From contig DIEY01000097.1 of the NCBI GenBank assembly GCA_002418865.1, forward strand, positions 1-33,459: a stretch of 33,459 nucleotides of DNA, in the 5' to 3' direction. The notes beneath the pieces are model-generated. The model was not told the DNA's origin and searched no databases. It saw only the letters and a list, made by a program, of their open reading frames with translations. Below are positions 31,839 through 33,459 of this stretch, piece after piece. The stretch comes from Bacteroidales bacterium UBA5762 (GTDB lineage Bacteria > Bacteroidota > Bacteroidia > Bacteroidales > TTA-H9). Every line of letters begins with the position of its first letter. Position 1 is the stretch's first letter. Made by a program: the position numbers and the translations under genes.

Positions 31839-31997
31839 ATGGCAAAAACATCGAAAAACTATACTAATAAACATGTCACTCCACTACCTGGTAAAAAAGC
31901 AGGCAAATCGAAAGGTGAAATGAGCGAAACCTCGTATTGGGTTTATTTCTTAATTATTTTAGGGATTGCACTAATTCTGCTTTACCTGTTCAAATGA
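31839..31997 (+). CDS. 52-aa basic, single-pass membrane protein
   Basis: ATG 31839 to TGA 31997. The N-terminal 30 residues are Lys-rich and hydrophilic (MAKTSKNYTNKHVTPLPGKK), then a C-terminal membrane helix (YWVYFLIILGIALILLYLF) and a final Lys. This is a typical small tail-anchored layout. It lies between the divergent lysS promoter region and the U32 gene, whose 3' end it overlaps by eight bases in convergent orientation. No family recognised; the coherent layout rather than any match supports it as a real gene. Confidence 0.6.
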   Translation: MAKTSKNYTNKHVTPLPGKKAGKSKGEMSETSYWVYFLIILGIALILLYLFK

Positions 31998-33246
31998 TGG
32001 ATTGTGAATTTTCTATCAATAGAAAGACTTTATCACCTCTTCTAACGGGAGCGCTTACCTTGAAGGAACATATCTGTCCTTTCGATGCAAGAGGAATATT
32101 GTCGTATTCGAGCCTAATTTCATCTACTGTACCTTCTACTACTCCTGAGGTCGGGCCATTGATGGAGTATTTATCTCCAGTTTTCAAATCGCTTGTTTCG
32201 AGTTTTACTTCGGCTACACCCAATTTAGAGAAATAATTGAGGACTTTGCCAAGATAATGTTTTTTGATGGTGGCCTGCGAACCATGTTGTTGAGTCCATT
32301 CGCCTAATTCTTTGCCCAGGTAATATCCTTCCCAGAATCCTCGATTATATACTGTGCGAAGACGTTCAGTCCATTCGCTTACTTTCTTTTGGGAGAATGT
32401 TCGATTTAGAACTGCTTCAACTCCTTCATGATATACTTGGGTAACTGTTTTGACATATTCAGGCGATCTGCCCCGGCCTTCAATCTTTAGAACCTTCACT
32501 CCTGTAGCCAGAATCTGGTCTAAGATACCTATAGTGCATAAATCTTTTGGCGACATGATGTATTCATTATCAACCTCAAGAACTGTTCCTGTTTCCTTAT
32601 CGGTAACATCATATCTTCGACGGCAAATCTGCAAGCATGCTCCCCGATTAGCCGAAGAATTCATGCTGTGTAGGCTTAGATAACATTTGCCAGATATGGC
32701 CATACACAAAGCTCCATGCACAAAAATTTCGATAGCGATAAGATTTCCCGATGGTCCGCGTATATCGTATGAATTAATTGCATCAACAATCTGCTTTATT
32801 TGTTGTAGGTTTAGTTCTCTGGCCAGTACAATTACATCGGCATAACGTGAATACCATTTAACGGCTTCTATATTGGTAACATTACATTGGGTAGAAAGAT
32901 GAACTTCAACTCCTTTTTGAGCCGCATAGCTAATAACTGAAGGATCGGAGGCGATGATGGCCGAAATACTCGATTCCTTGGCTGTATCCACAATATTTTG
33001 CATTTCCTGTAATTCTTCATCATAGATGATTGAGTTTAAGGTTAAATATGACCTTATGCCATTCTCTTTGCAAATGGTTGAAATTTCATTCAAATCGGAT
33101 AAGGTAAAATTAGTGGAAGACCTCGAGCGCATGTTGAGCTTACTTGCCCCAAAATATACTGCATTTGCCCCTCCCTGAATAGCAGCCATTAACGATTCGA
33201 ATGAACCTACTGGCGATATGATCTCTATTTGTTTAAGCCTTTCCAA
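31990..33246 (-). CDS. Peptidase U32 family protein (TrhP/YegQ-like), 418 aa
   Basis: The U32 signature E-x-F-x2-G-A-[LM]-C-x4-G-x-C-x-[LM]-S is complete (EIFVHGALCMAISGKCYLS, near residue 175). The N-terminus SPVGSFESLMAAIQGGANAVYFG and HLSTQCNVTN are also typical, as is the CLQICRRRYDV stretch whose Cys, with those of the signature, can bind an iron-sulfur cluster. Length and the C-terminal beta-barrel-like end (KGQICSFKVSAPVRRGDKVF) fit the YegQ/TrhP2 branch, which hydroxylates uridine 34 in tRNA using prephenate; true peptidase activity is less likely. The family assignment is firm, the tRNA role inferred. Confidence 0.85.
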   Translation of the reverse strand: MERLKQIEIISPVGSFESLMAAIQGGANAVYFGASKLNMRSRSSTNFTLSDLNEISTICKENGIRSYLTLNSIIYDEELQEMQNIVDTAKESSISAIIASDPSVISYAAQKGVEVHLSTQCNVTNIEAVKWYSRYADVIVLARELNLQQIKQIVDAINSYDIRGPSGNLIAIEIFVHGALCMAISGKCYLSLHSMNSSANRGACLQICRRRYDVTDKETGTVLEVDNEYIMSPKDLCTIGILDQILATGVKVLKIEGRGRSPEYVKTVTQVYHEGVEAVLNRTFSQKKVSEWTERLRTVYNRGFWEGYYLGKELGEWTQQHGSQATIKKHYLGKVLNYFSKLGVAEVKLETSDLKTGDKYSINGPTSGVVEGTVDEIRLEYDNIPLASKGQICSFKVSAPVRRGDKVFLLIENSQSII

Positions 33247-33359
33247 TTAATTTTTCTTCTTTAGTTTATAGTGCATGAGTGAAAAGCCAAAAATTATTCC
33301 GTAATTTTGAAACGGTGTACAAAATTAGTCATTCAATCTAACTTGAATATTCTGCGCAA

Positions 33360-33459
33360 ATGCGGTTCATGTGGAAACAAATAAACTTTATGCTGTTTTT
33401 TTCTTTTGTATTGGGTATTCAAGCAATTTCTGGTCGAGCACAAAGGGTTTATAAGGTAG
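33360..33459 (+). CDS. Start of an exported protein, cut by the window edge
   Basis: ATG 33360 (or 33369, same frame) opens a signal peptide: MRFMWKQINFMLFFSFVLGI, then QAISGRAQ with a likely cleavage after A-Q, then RVYKV. The frame is open to the last base. A TAATTTTG -7 box at 33302-33309 lies upstream. Nothing can be said of the mature protein. Confidence 0.55.
   Translation, partial: MRFMWKQINFMLFFSFVLGIQAISGRAQRVYKV

Overview
The window looks like chromosomal DNA of a Bacteroidota bacterium. Seven proteins end in a type IX secretion system (T9SS) type A sorting domain, gingipain-family (C25) peptidases occur in tandem, Bacteroidota-type -7 promoter boxes (TAnnTTTG) precede several genes, and the housekeeping genes (queA, ispD, leuS, lysS, rsmI) read like that phylum. 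Genus cannot be decided from the sequence alone.

Left part (1-9181): an accessory, decaying region. A T9SS beta-propeller-like protein and the first ~165 codons of a C25 peptidase are followed by a series of long imperfect palindromes (about 1591-1680, 5821-5952, 7197-7326, plus two identical left half-sites at 2006 and 8325). Their left ends share a TAACA box and their right ends a degenerate GTTAGCACC-like box. They resemble integron attC recombination sites and follow genes closely, as in gene cassettes; no integrase is visible. Between them lie two lipoproteins, a T9SS protein, a wrecked glycoside hydrolase 16 gene and tiny membrane peptides. A ~1.15 kb block (dead small ORF, attC-like half-site, decayed IS1634-type transposase) is present twice. 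The second copy carries an exact 673-bp extra segment holding an MntA/HepT (MNT-HEPN) toxin-antitoxin pair.

Middle part (9200-17785, minus strand): a secretion and proteolysis region with a secreted thioredoxin-fold/PKD protein, two adjacent C25 peptidases (690 and 1215 aa, both with His and Cys catalytic candidates) and a T9SS protein gene broken by a frameshift and lacking an ATG.

Right part (17786-33459): core genome. queA-ispD run forward; leuS and a LysE-type exporter run in reverse; a metallophosphoesterase stands alone. An ECF sigma / anti-sigma / Spy-CpxP-like operon on the minus strand is preceded by a secreted protein with three DxNxDGxCDN repeats. A tRNA-Ala(GGC) with terminator follows, then a tight forward cluster rsmI-FRG domain-NUDIX-T9SS protein, lysS in reverse, a 52-aa membrane protein, a U32-family protein and the start of another exported protein at the right edge.
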